Below, piece after piece: positions 1 to 9,942 of a stretch of DNA of 64,000 nucleotides. The notes beneath the pieces were generated by a model, which saw only the letters and a list, made by a program, of their open reading frames with translations, was not told the DNA's origin and made no database searches. Both the position numbers and the translations under genes were made by a program. The stretch's first letter is position 1; the number at the start of each line of letters is the position of its first letter. The stretch is from Oryza sativa Japonica Group (taxonomy: Eukaryota; Streptophyta; Magnoliopsida; Poales; Poaceae), in contig NC_089036.1 of NCBI RefSeq assembly GCF_034140825.1, positions 5,210,001 to 5,274,000 of the forward strand, written 5' to 3'.

Positions 1-607
1 CCGGGCAAAAAAAAAGTGCGAAAAAAAGAAGTCCGATCCAGAAAAAAGGCAAAAAAAAAACCAAAGTTATCCATAAAAAAAGGGACAAAAAAAAGGAAGT
101 CCGATCCAAAAAAAAAGGGCAAAAAAAACCAAAAAAACCAGAAGTCCGATCAGAAAAAAGGGAAAAAAAACCAAAAGTTATCCGATCAAAAAAAAATTCC
201 ATCGACGCGGTAAAAGAAAAAAATTTGTCCGATTCCACAAAAATAGGAAACAAACTCCCATCCGTTTTCGTTTGGGCTGATTAGCGAAAAAAATAAAATA
301 AAAAGTCCGACTCCTATATCCGATTCCCTCTCATAAACCAAAAAAAAAGTTCGACTCTAGATTGGTGAAAAAATTGATGTGCCGGATTGAAGATCTGTTT
401 GCAAAAATGAAACCTACAAGTCGAGATCATTCCATTTTTATATGATTTTAATTTTTGGGTTTGTACTTTTTGCATTTGAGTCCCTGTAATTTTTATATTT
501 ACATTTGAGTCCCTAATATCTTGCAATAAGGTACTTGAGGTCATTTTTATTAAAAAAATAATAAAAGAGAGATAACAAAGGCAGAAAGGTGCATAAAAAG
601 AAAAAGG

Positions 608-730
608 CTCAGTCTTTCAGATGTGCTCATAGCGGTAGGGTGTGCGTGTGTGCGTTCATAGGGGTGAGTGTGCGCACGTTGTGAGCGCCTGCGTACGTAC
701 TGTGTTTCTCAAAAAAAAAGAAAAAAGAAA
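608..730 (+). mobile_element. 3' end of a SINE/LINE-type retroposon with A tail
   Basis: A GT-rich stretch (GTGTGCGTGTGTGCGTTC, then CATAGGGGTGAGTGTGCGC) ends at TACTGTGTTTCTC and then an interrupted poly(A). This pattern is common in rice and looks like the tail of a plant SINE or LINE. No box A/B promoter or target duplication could be set, so the 5' limit is unknown. Confidence 0.4.
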
Positions 731-1765
731 AAGGAAAGCCTTAAAAAAAGAAAATAAAGAAAAACAACAAGAATAAAAGTATTTTTCCCCTAAGTGGCGA
801 AAAAAACTGTAGATCCGAATGGAAAAAAAATTGATTCATAGAAAAGGCAAAAAAAAAAAGTGGTGAAAAAAAGCTAGATACAATTCCTTTAAAAACGAAA
901 AAAAAATGAAAAAACATCTAAAAAAAGTTCGTCCGATTTCCTAAGAAAGTGGCGAAAAAAATGGTTCGTATAAAATAAAAAATACACACAAGAAAAAAAT
1001 GGAAAGGGTGAAACAAAATCCGAGTTCTAACCAGTATATATCTCTTCTCTATCTCTAATCTAATCGAACTATTTAAAAAGAAAAAATGAATGAGAAAATA
1101 AAAACGGTTCAAAAAACCCGTGAGGCAAAAGTCAGAAAAAAAGCGTAAAAAACACGCTAAAAAGGTCTTCCATCTTCAATAAAAAAATGCGCGAGAAAAA
1201 TTATTTCCATCATCGGTAAAAATATTTTAAAAACAACATGCGAGGAAAAAAAACTGCTAGAAAAAACGTGCCATTTCTAAAAGTTTGGTTTTAAAAAACC
1301 GCGCGAAAAAAACACCGTCTACTAAAAAATAAATCGCTCTGAAAAAACTGTTAGAAAAAAGCTAAATTGATAGACACTTGAGTCGGATAGGATCCATCAA
1401 TTTTTTGCCATCTACTACATGGCTTTATTTCGTCATACATTCTACTGTATTGGAAAAAAAAGTAAAAAAGAACATTCGAAAATAACAAGAAAAAAAACGT
1501 GCGAGAAAATAGGCAAAAAAACATACGAGAAAAGAAAAGCATAAAAGGGAGAAAAATATGGTTTTCTTTGTCAGTAAAATAAGCAAAAATAAAACATGCT
1601 AGGAAAAATTTGTTATAAAGAAATGCGCCATTTCTGAAAAATGGATTGAGAAAATCGCGCAAGAAAAAAAAACAATGTTTATAAAAAAAGCCGCTCATTA
1701 AAATAGAAACATTGTCATTGACATGATTATGCATGAAAAACATATATTATCAATAAAAAATTTTA

Positions 1766-1795
1766 CCCGTTGCAACGCACGGGCATTTTTGCTAG
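1766..1795 (+). mobile_element. Helitron-like 3' terminus (hairpin plus CTAG)
   Basis: A small hairpin (CCCGT, loop, ACGGG at 1766-1783) is followed by CATTTTTG and a terminal CTAG, then a T. Helitrons end in CTRR about 10 nt after a GC-rich hairpin and insert between A and T; this site fits. The matching 5' end is not seen. Confidence 0.5.
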
Positions 1796-1844
1796 TAATA
1801 TATACAATAAATAAATGCATGTTTACTTTTATTATAGTGTTTTG

Positions 1845-1973
1845 AAAGACAAATCTATATATGTTTTTCTAGTTTCTTTAAATTAGATATTTTTAAAGTT
1901 ATTGATGGTCAAAGTTATAAAAGTTTAACCTCAACCTTATCCAAAACGTCAATTATTATAGAACCAGAGGGAG
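1845..1973. mobile_element. Degraded Stowaway MITE, one end preserved
   Basis: The right end reads GAACCAGAGGGAG followed by TA, the CTCCCTC terminal repeat of Stowaway/mariner MITEs in reverse. Typical internal text (CAAAACGTCAATTATTATAG) precedes it. The left terminal repeat has decayed, so the left limit is approximate. Confidence 0.5.
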
Positions 1974-2720
1974 TATTTAATAAAAGGCACAATCTTGTGT
2001 TGTTTTTTCTTAGGAAACAAAAGGTAGATGGTGGCTTGTAGCTAGCTGCTTAATTAGGAAGAATAGATTCTTTCTTTTGCCCAACTAATACTATAGGTCT
2101 ATAGCATGCAATCAAGCAGAAAAAAAATTATATGCATATAGGAAATCAAGAAATTTGACTACACTGCACAACATACCTAGAGCCGTTATCTTAAAAAAAA
2201 GAAGTATTTTGAATTATCCCCACGAGACAGAACTATCACATCATCGTATCTATCCATTATATTACTACATAATAGATTTAGCAAATTTTGGGGAAAAAAA
2301 ATACTAACACTATTCCCCCTTCAACCAAAACGGTTTAGTGTTTTTGGTTTCTACAAATGAATATGGAACACATGTACTTTTAATGTAGAGACAAAAACAG
2401 AGTTGTGCAACAAATACAATTCCGCTCTAAGATATACATAACATAGCACAGTCACACGGGAAATTCAAATTCTCGAGGATAAATGTCATCAAAATGTCTA
2501 GATTCTTACCCACCATTAATCAAAATGTAGCTAGCATACATGCATGCAAGCGAATTTCACCACAGAAAATTTAACCAACCAAGTTCCCATTCTCTGTAAA
2601 AAAAATTAAAATAAAAATCGGGTGATTCAGACCTCGCATGCAGCTACCACCACCACCAGCATGCAACGACGACGACGACGACGACGACGGCGAGCATCTC
2701 CTCCGCCACCGCCATCGTCA
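1974..2720. other. Spacer and probable 3' UTR of the PLATZ gene
   Basis: AT-rich sequence without a credible reading frame. The part next to 2720 probably holds the 3' UTR of the minus-strand PLATZ gene. No repeat with two recognisable ends was found. Confidence 0.4.
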
Positions 2721-5245
2721 TCAGAAGAACGGCGACCGCTCCGGCGCGCGGTGCGCGCCCTTCCTAGCGCGCCGCCGGTAGCTGTTGGGGTCGGCGGCGG
2801 AGGCGGCCGGCACCGACCGCGCCGCGGCGGCGGCGAAGGCGAGGATGTTGGCGGCGGCCTCCTGATCCTCTTCCTTGTCGCCTCTAGCCACCCGGCGTCC
2901 TCCTCTCCTAGGTCGCGACGACGACGCGGACGGCGGCGGCGGCGGCCGGCAGCCGCCGCCGCCCGCGGCCTTGCTCTGAGCAGCGTTCGCCTTGGTTGGG
3001 TAGAACGGCTCGTCTTCTTCGTCGTCGTCTTCTTCCTCGTCTTCCTGTGGCCCTGAAATCTGTGGCTCTGGGATGTTGTTGGGATCGATGGTGAATGTCA
3101 GGGTAGGATCCGATTCCATGCATTTCAGCTGACATCAACAGGAGATAGATAAGATTATTCAGTAGTATGGATTAGAGTGGTGATTCAGTTAGTTAATCAG
3201 AAGTGATCAGAATTAATAATCTTTTTTCATGAACGCATAAATGAATTGCACGTCAATAGAAGAAAAAAGAGTTTTTCTTATACAATACAATCGGCCAGGT
3301 ATGCCTATGTAGGGGAAGGACAAAAAAAAAGCAAAACAAAAACTTCAGCTAGGAAACTACTACGACGGCTAAACGCAACTTCGATGGTGTGTTGATAATC
3401 AGAAAAGTATATGGAAATTCGAGTTTCAATGTTGGAGATGCTTTCATTTGATGGAAGAAATCTCTTTCACTAGAGAGTAGAGAAAGATATGAGTTCGATG
3501 GTGTGTTGAATTGATTAGCACTAGCTTCATGGTTTTGTTGAGTATGCCTGAATGAAAAATGGAAAAAAGAGAGAGGAAAATCTAAATACCCCTACACCCC
3601 TACAATTTAATTTTGTACAAAATTAAATACTCCCTACAAGTTCATTTTTCTCTTTCAACCTCCATCAACACTTTCTCCACACTCCGTGGGCTTTCATTGA
3701 CCATTGTGGTATGTTAAGTTGTTCTTTGCCACCAAAGGTGTGTGTCCCTCGGTCTCCCTCCACCTTCCACTTTTTCATGCATGTTTAAATTAAACAGCTT
3801 GTGTGACGATAAAACACGACAAATGACAATCGATCACATAATATATGAAAAAGGTATATTAAATCCCATTCCCAATAAGAGAAGACATTGAGAAACTTTT
3901 TTTTAAGGAAGACATTGAGAAACTTCGCTCACCATGCTCAAGATTCACAGGATGTGAGAAATCTCTAAACATGACGAAGAATCAACGTAAACTAGACAGA
4001 GGTGAGAAAACTTAAAGAGAATTGTTTAGAACATCACCAACAGATTATCTATAATCTCCCCAAAAAATTATTTTTGGGTTTCCTAAAATAAAAATAGGAA
4101 GTGAAAAAACTTAAAAGTGGACCCTTCTGAAACTACGAACAGAAAATTCTGTTTTTTTCCACGTGCAGAAAGATCGCTATCTCTCACACGCTGGAACGGT
4201 AGGAGAGAGGCGGGAGTGTGAGATTGGGAGCGACTTTCACGAGACCGCGCGCCTGTATATAAACGGAGCGAGAAATCGGGAAAAGGGAACTCCAAAACAA
4301 ACTCGTAGGAGAGTAAGAGATCTGTTGGAGCTGTTTTTTGAACTAAATTCCTTTAAAATCAATTTTGGGAATCAGATAGGTATAGACTGTTGGTGATGCT
4401 CTATATAGGGAGCATACTGCGTGGAAGTAAATTGAAAAGGGAGATTTGAATTTTTCCCAAAAAAAAAAAGAGAGAGCTGCTAATTTCCTAATTGGGCTGA
4501 GTAGGCCCATGCAAGACTGACCGGCCCAGCATACGGACGTTCCCATTTCTTCCTCACGTCTAGATCTATCTGGGCCGTTGGTTCCCAATCCAACGGTCCA
4601 GATGAAGCGCAAAACCCACTGATGATACGAGACGCGTCTCCTCGGACGAGGCCCAAAAACGGCAAAGACGGTGGCGGAGACGGCCGGAAAAGGAAAGGAG
4701 CGTGGCCGGCGGCCGGCGGCCGGAGCTCTGACCTTGCAGCCGAGGGAGCAGAAGCGGAAGGCGACGTCGAGGAGGCCGCGGCCGCACGCCTCGCAGGCGG
4801 CGCACGCCACGGCGGCGGCGGCGGCGCACCGGCCGTTGCGCGGCGCCTGCGGGCGCTCGTTGAGGAAGACGACCCTGTCGCGGTTGATGACGTAGGTCTG
4901 CACCCGCGTCAGGTCCAGCGTGCGCTCCAGCTCCGACACGCGCACCACGTTGTGGTACGACGACCTCCGCACCTGGACCACCCGGTGGCGGTGGCCGCGA
5001 TCCCGCCCCGCGCCGCCGCCGTGCGCCGCCACCACGCACCACTGGCACCCCACGGCGGCCGCGCCGCCGGCGTCGTCGGCGGCCGCGGCGCAGGTGAGGC
5101 AGTACTGGTTGCACTCGTTCCTGCTCATGCCGCGGTGCGCCGCGCACGCCTCGAAGAACCGCGCGCCGAGCAGCGACCGCAGCCACGCCGGCTCCCGCTC
5201 CGCCAACCCAGCAGCCATCGCCGCGTCCGCCGCCGCCGCCGCCAT
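2721..5245 (-). CDS. PLATZ-family zinc-dependent transcription factor
   Basis: PLATZ proteins are plant-specific zinc-dependent, A/T-rich DNA-binding regulators in the nucleus. Two coding exons are inferred: 5245-4733 and 3128-2721, joined in phase after the codons for GCK, giving about 306 aa. Exon 1 carries the whole family signature: WLRSLL and FF..C..H near residues 20-35, RNECNQYCLTC, CQWC, RVVQVRRSSYHNVVRV, VQTYVINRDRVVFLNERPQ, CEACGRGLL and FRFCSLGCK. Exon 2 holds DPTLTFTIDPN, a long acidic run and the basic end RKGAHRAPERSPFF, which resembles the usual RRKGIPHRAP tail. Start chosen at the first in-frame ATG; a second Met at 5218 is possible. A GTATGTG donor near 5385 suggests a 5' UTR intron. 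The 1.6-kb intron is long for the family and contains a MITE. The protein is longer than the usual 200-260 aa because of alanine- and acid-rich runs. Confidence 0.88.
4029..4401. mobile_element. MITE in the PLATZ intron
   Basis: Terminal inverted repeats begin GAACATCACCAACAG on the left and end CTGTTGGTGATGCTC on the right; the similarity continues inward (CCCAAAAAAT against ATTTTGGGA). About 373 bp. No target duplication could be set. Inside, CTGTATATAAACG at about 4253 looks like a TATA box, but no gene follows it. Confidence 0.65.
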
Positions 5246-5640
5246 TACCGACCTCCAAAACGAAAAAAAATGCAGCTCCAAATCAACACCGCATCGCCGG
5301 AGACGAAGACGAAGACGAAGACAAGAACAAGCAATGCCGGACAAACCATTGCTCGATCTTGCTGCCAAGCGACTACAAACACATACCTTCGGTTACCACT
5401 GCTTGCTCGTCGGAGAATCGATCGATCGGGAGAGTGAGGATCTGTGCCAGATTCGATTCAAGATTGCTCCATATTTTTTTTTCTTCTTCTTGATGAGATT
5501 GGGGGAGGAGGGGGGGATTGAAAGGGAAATGAAATGATAAACACGGGAGGACAGTGGCTGGCGGCTGGGTTTACACACACTACGGACGCGAGCGTTTTAG
5601 CATAATGCGATTGTTTCTATAGACGGATGGCACGAGATGC
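5246..5640 (-). promoter_or_regulatory. PLATZ 5' UTR and proximal promoter region
   Basis: Reading on the minus strand, this holds the likely leader with a GTATGTG splice donor near 5385 and an AG acceptor just before the ATG. Pyrimidine-rich DNA lies upstream. No clear TATA box was identified, so the transcription start is not set. Confidence 0.4.
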
Positions 5641-5656
5641 AGGAGGGAGGGGTAGC

Positions 5657-5685
<29 letters not shown>
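5657..5685. repeat. (CT)n microsatellite
   Basis: About 14 perfect CT dinucleotides, about 410 bp upstream of the PLATZ start codon. Such repeats are common near rice promoters and are often length-polymorphic. Confidence 0.95.
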
Positions 5686-5689
<4 letters not shown>

Positions 5690-7156
5690 TGTTTCTCGAT
5701 TTTTATGTATCCATTTTTGTACTGGAATTCATCAATGTGACCCTAATCACTAGGCAAAGAGATTAAGAGAGGTACCACCAGGGTTAATTGTCAAAACTAG
5801 CCATGGCACAACCCACACAAACCACAAGGGCCATCAAAATCAAATCATAGATGAAGGAAACCACTCACCACTGAACTGAACACATATGTGTACCTTGCAT
5901 CTTCCTGTGATCACAAAGAATTAAAATTAAACCATACAAAAAAATATGTTGAAACTTAGAAGTATAGATAAACATATACGACACACGGAACCAACTGCAG
6001 GATCTCTTAAATCACCATCCTCAACCCGATAATATGGAATCAGATGAGATGTTGCCATTCGGCAAAGTTTTCTAGGGAAGACAAAATTCAACAAACAGAC
6101 ACCCCTAACCTGTAAAAAACATACCTCATAAGCGTTGCGCCGAGTAGTAAGCCAGGATTATATAATGATTAGAAGAGACTTTTCGTCCCATGGGGATCGG
6201 TCCAGTACCACCGCCGCCGCCACCACCACCACGGGATATCTCATGAATCTATCCGCTATAACAAGACGCGCTTAGGGGGATTAGCCCTCTTCTCTTGTGC
6301 GACACGATGAGGAGTACACCAAAGAAGAGAGAGGAGCCACCATCAAGGTTGGTGGCGTTGGCAACATAGTAGACTAGTTATGCGTTCGAGTCTTCCGTAT
6401 GCGGCAAATGCTTTAGATCACATGCATATATATAGGCGCACACAGAACCGACTGATCTAAGTACTGGGCCAGTGTAACCTATATTGGGCCGCATATAAAA
6501 GTTTACGGCGTGGATCGATGCGTATCATTTAATTAGATGTTGGGGCGCATCCTTGTACGTCTATTTTTTTAATTTTTATAATTTTGTCGAATACTATATT
6601 GGAAAGCAATGGTCGAAAACCATCATAGAGGACAAATATGGTTGCCCTTTTGTGGAGAGAACACCATGTTATATAGTTCTTTTCATGCGTAGTCTTACCT
6701 TTTGGTGATCAATTATCAATCATATAACTCTATTGAATTTTGGTAAAAAAACAACTTTATTTGAATTTCAATCATGTTACTAAAACAAAGAAAAATATAG
6801 CTCTATGCTTAAAAAAATATCAATGCAATAGACCAATAGTACAGGCTACAGGGCATTTGTGTCATTTTGCAAGAAGGCATATTAATTAAATTAAATCAAA
6901 CACTATATAAATGCACTATTTTATTCCTCAACAGTTTGATGTTAGCCATAAATTCTTGAGCCTGTATCTTCATATAGCCATACGTTTCATTCATTACTGA
7001 GTAGATATATTCATCCACCCCTTTGAAAACCCAAGCAAAAACCGTGTTTCATCGCAAAAAACCAAAACAAAATTACTCCAGTAGGAGCAAAAAAGAAAAA
7101 ACAAAATTACTCCAGCAGGAAGCATGAGGTTTGCCGTTTTGTCCCTTTCTGTTACT
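5686..7156. other. Intergenic spacer, no gene recognised
   Basis: Mostly AT-rich. A minus-strand TATA-like run (CCTATATATATG near 6430) is followed by a GC-richer patch at 6180-6400 with CCGCCGCCACC repeats, but only very short open frames are present. A non-coding transcript or decayed gene is possible; nothing in the sequence decides it. Confidence 0.3.
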
Positions 7157-7601
7157 TTTTTTATTTTTTTAGAAGGGTACAACTCAGAACGCATACACAC
7201 GCTAGAAATGAGATTGCACTCATACCACGACACACGCACACACGCACGCTAGGAATGAGATTGCACTCATACCACGACACACGCACACACGTGTCCCTAA
7301 CACACGCTAGGAATGAGATTGGGCCTCAGTATATGGGAAACGTGCAGTCCACGACACATGCACACACTTGTCCCTAACACACGCTCACGCTAGGAATGAG
7401 ATTGGGCCTCTGGGCCTCAGTGCACGGGAAACGTGCAGTCCACGACACACGCACATACGTGTCCAGTCCCACTAAACGTGCACGCGTGTATACCCCCGGG
7501 GAAACGGAGAAAAACCCCTGTGAGACACGTGAGTTGCGATCCCAGGATCGAACCCGAGCGGGCTGCTCGCTCACCTGGCGACGCTTGCTCGGTTCTCTCC
7601 T
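7157..7601 (-). mobile_element. tRNA-derived SINE with internal minisatellite
   Basis: Read on the minus strand, the element starts at 7601, has a Pol III box B-like GGTTCGATCC (7545-7554), and ends in TTCTAAAAAAATAAAAAAA. It is flanked by an 11-bp direct repeat TTTCTGTTACT at 7146-7156 and 7602-7612, as expected of target-primed insertion. Its 3' half contains about four imperfect repeats, each starting GCTAGGAATGAGATTG on the plus strand, which makes it long for a SINE (about 445 bp). Family assignment to the OsSN group is a guess from memory; the structure itself is seen directly. Confidence 0.75.
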
Positions 7602-7612
7602 TTTCTGTTACT

Positions 7613-8649
7613 AGGTGGAATGAATGATCGCTAGAGTAAGAGCGCCCAACCGTTGACTCGGCCCGGCCCGATAAGGCCTTGTGAGGCCCCAATCCGAAGC
7701 GGATTGGATTACGTGCGGCCCACGCGATCTCTCGGCCCATCAAGCACTCCACCTCTCACCACCGCAAGTCCGTAACCAACTGGAGCTCCTCCTCGTCGTC
7801 GTCATCGTCCTCCTCTCCGGCTCGATCTCCCACCGCGGCGGCGACTCCAGATCGGCGGCGAAGCCCAGGATCTCCGGCGAGGGCAGGAGAATGTCGAGAT
7901 AAAGGTGGAGTAGTCGAGTATCGCGTAAAAGAAAGAGAAATCTCTCCCCGTCTCGTTGTCTCCTCCGCTCCTCGCGCCGCCGCCAAGACGAGTCGCGGGG
8001 GAGGGGCGGCGATCGAGCAGAGCAGGGGAGGGGAGGGGATCCTGGTGAGTATCCATCCGCATCCTCTTTCTGATTCATCTCTCTCTCCCACCCCACCGGG
8101 ACTACTTATGTCTGGAATTTTGCTTGCGTTCGTTAACCCTAGTAGCTTCTCTTCTAGATCTGGAAGGAGCTCTTCTCCTCCTCCTTAATTTGAGAGCCCT
8201 AAACCTCTCTTAATACAACTAGTAGTAACAGTTTGGGGGTTCAATTCAACTCAACCCCCATGTCCCAAGTTGGATCCACCCCTGTTGCTATTAGGGTTAC
8301 GGAGTTGGCAAAGATAATATGGTGGCATATGTTTGCGCTAGAGTCGAATCCCTTTCGCAATGTGCACTAGCATCGAACTCCATGACCAGGAGCAAGAACC
8401 AAGTCATTATCTTGAATGGGGATAATATCTTACATTCTGAAAAAAATAGTTTGTGTGTTTGCACACTCTGATAATTAGATTTGCTTGAGGAGCACCTTAA
8501 GTAGTAGTATTCCACATAGTGCTAAGTGCTGATCTATCCTATTGAATTGCCTGCTATATTGTTTTGAGAATGAATTATATGTTTATGATTATGCTTTAGT
8601 AAAATTTCTCACTTGAGTTGCATTGTTCAGGGAGGAGTGACCGGAGGGA
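7613..8649 (+). promoter_or_regulatory. Promoter, leader exon and 5' UTR intron of the coiled-coil gene
   Basis: A leader exon ends at 8044 with CCTG|GTGAGT, and the intron ends at 8630 with TTGTTCAG, 19 nt before the start codon at 8650. The leader contains a tiny upstream frame, ATG TCG AGA TAA (7891-7902), which could damp translation. GGCCCA-type motifs near 7730 resemble plant housekeeping promoter elements. Confidence 0.6.
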
Positions 8650-9090
8650 ATGCAAGACCCAAGAGGTATGCCACGAGATGAATTCGCAACCCCGAAGACG
8701 CACAAGAGAAAGGTCGTTTCCCGCCCCTTGCCTCCCAGCCAAATAAAAGCTGAACCTGAGCTGCTGCGGAGGGAGGTTCCACTCACATCCGGCAAGACCA
8801 AGAAAGCCCCTAAGATAACCTTCAAGAATGAACCTCGCCATTCGGCTCCGCAATCTGATTGGGGAACCCCCGATTCGGTGCCAGAGTTCGGTCCAGCTGA
8901 TGAATACAGAGCGTTACGGAAGAAGTACCTGCTGCTGGAGGATGAGAACGGTGAGCTGGACAAGCAATTGAGCCAGGCTGAAGAGGAAGCCAGCGTTCTC
9001 GAGGATGAAAAGTTTGCGCTGCTGGATCAGCTTGTTGTGTTGGAAGGCCTTGTGGATCCTTCACAGATGCAGCCACCGAGAAGGCTGTGA
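8650..9090 (+). CDS. Small coiled-coil protein, function unknown
   Basis: A single coding exon of 146 aa after a spliced leader. The N-terminal half is basic and polar (KTHKRKVVSRPLPPSQIKAE, then KTKKAPKITFKNEP). The C-terminal half, residues about 80-138, is a predicted coiled coil: EYRALRKKYLLLEDENGEL, then EEEASVLEDEKFALLDQLVV. It ends LEGLVDPSQMQPPRRL. The clean GT/AG leader intron, codon use and clear domain change support a real gene. The ATG at 8650 is the first in the second exon. I believe similar short plant proteins exist but cannot name a family. A nuclear or scaffold role would be a guess. Confidence 0.7.
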   Translation: MQDPRGMPRDEFATPKTHKRKVVSRPLPPSQIKAEPELLRREVPLTSGKTKKAPKITFKNEPRHSAPQSDWGTPDSVPEFGPADEYRALRKKYLLLEDENGELDKQLSQAEEEASVLEDEKFALLDQLVVLEGLVDPSQMQPPRRL

Positions 9091-9942
9091 GATTCTATGC
9101 GTGTTCGTTGCCTGTTCATAGTCCAATTAAGTTACCTGTTACTGCTTCCTGCTAGATATGTAACCAATTGTAATGGAAGAGCAAAGACATATTATATCGT
9201 TTATTATGGAAGTTTGAACATTTAGAGCACTTGTTTGGAGTTCTTTTTGTGCAATATGAAAGAGTGCTATCAGTTTAACTGAAATTTAATCGTGGCAAAA
9301 CAGAAAGTTCAGCAAGCATGAAGCTTTGCGCCTTTGCCTCAAGTTTGAGTTATGCTTTTAAGAACTACGCAACTGGTCTTGGGGAAAAAAGCTGAACAAT
9401 TTGTGTTTCATGTGATTTAAGAAACTAAATCTGTTCATGTGAAGATCAACTGATCATCACAAACTTCTGCGTAATGTTTGCACAAACACATATACTCCAG
9501 CATTAACATAAAAAAAACAAAACTCATTCATCACGGCGAATTGACGGGCCACAATTTTAACAGTATGATTTCTCAAAAATCTTTCTACAATAGCATTGTT
9601 TCGATAACCTTTTCTAACCAAATAATTAATTAACTTCATAATCTACAGTATATTGAATTAATCTATGAATTTATCGGCTAATTAGCTGACAAGCTGAACA
9701 GGGCTGAGACTGAATTTCTTCATAGTGACTCTGCCGTGTGAGTGCTGACGCAATCAAGATCCAACAATTTTAGGCCCACATAAACTTTCCAAGCCCAACT
9801 CATGAAAAGCCCAATTCTTTTTCACCTTATATAAACCCGAGCAGCAGCAGCATCCGCCTCAGCTCAACGGTCAAAAATCTCTTCCAATTTGAATATCTCT
9901 CCTCCCAAACGGTCGGCTCCGGAGCGGCGCCCGGACGAACAC
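9091..9942. other. Spacer between coiled-coil gene and BUBR1
   Basis: Contains the probable 3' UTR of the upstream gene (to about 9230) and the BUBR1 promoter and leader just before 9943. ACCTTATATAAACC near 9824-9836 is a good TATA box for BUBR1, about 110 bp before the start codon. Nothing else recognised. Confidence 0.55.

Larger units (their letters stand above)
1..1795. repeat. A-rich low-complexity block, possibly the 3' part of a Helitron
   Basis: The stretch is made of A-runs split by short recurring words such as GTCCGAT, GTGGCG and GCGCGAGAAAA. No reading frame has a recognisable domain. Its right end coincides with a Helitron-like terminus (1766-1795), so the block may be the inside of a non-autonomous Helitron whose left end lies outside the window. 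That is inference: the recurring words show low complexity directly, but no 5' TC terminus is visible here. Confidence 0.45.

Noticed and set aside
2908-3138. Separate short minus-strand gene in the PLATZ 3' exon region
   Set aside because: A shifted frame of the real PLATZ exon, composed of Arg runs.
4566-5258. Long Arg/Ala/Pro-rich frames overlapping PLATZ exon 1 on both strands
   Set aside because: They are GC-rich shadow frames; only one frame has the PLATZ signature and splice sites.
6180-6440. Small minus-strand gene below a TATA-like run
   Set aside because: Only a 28-codon frame and no splice support; could be non-coding but not supportable.
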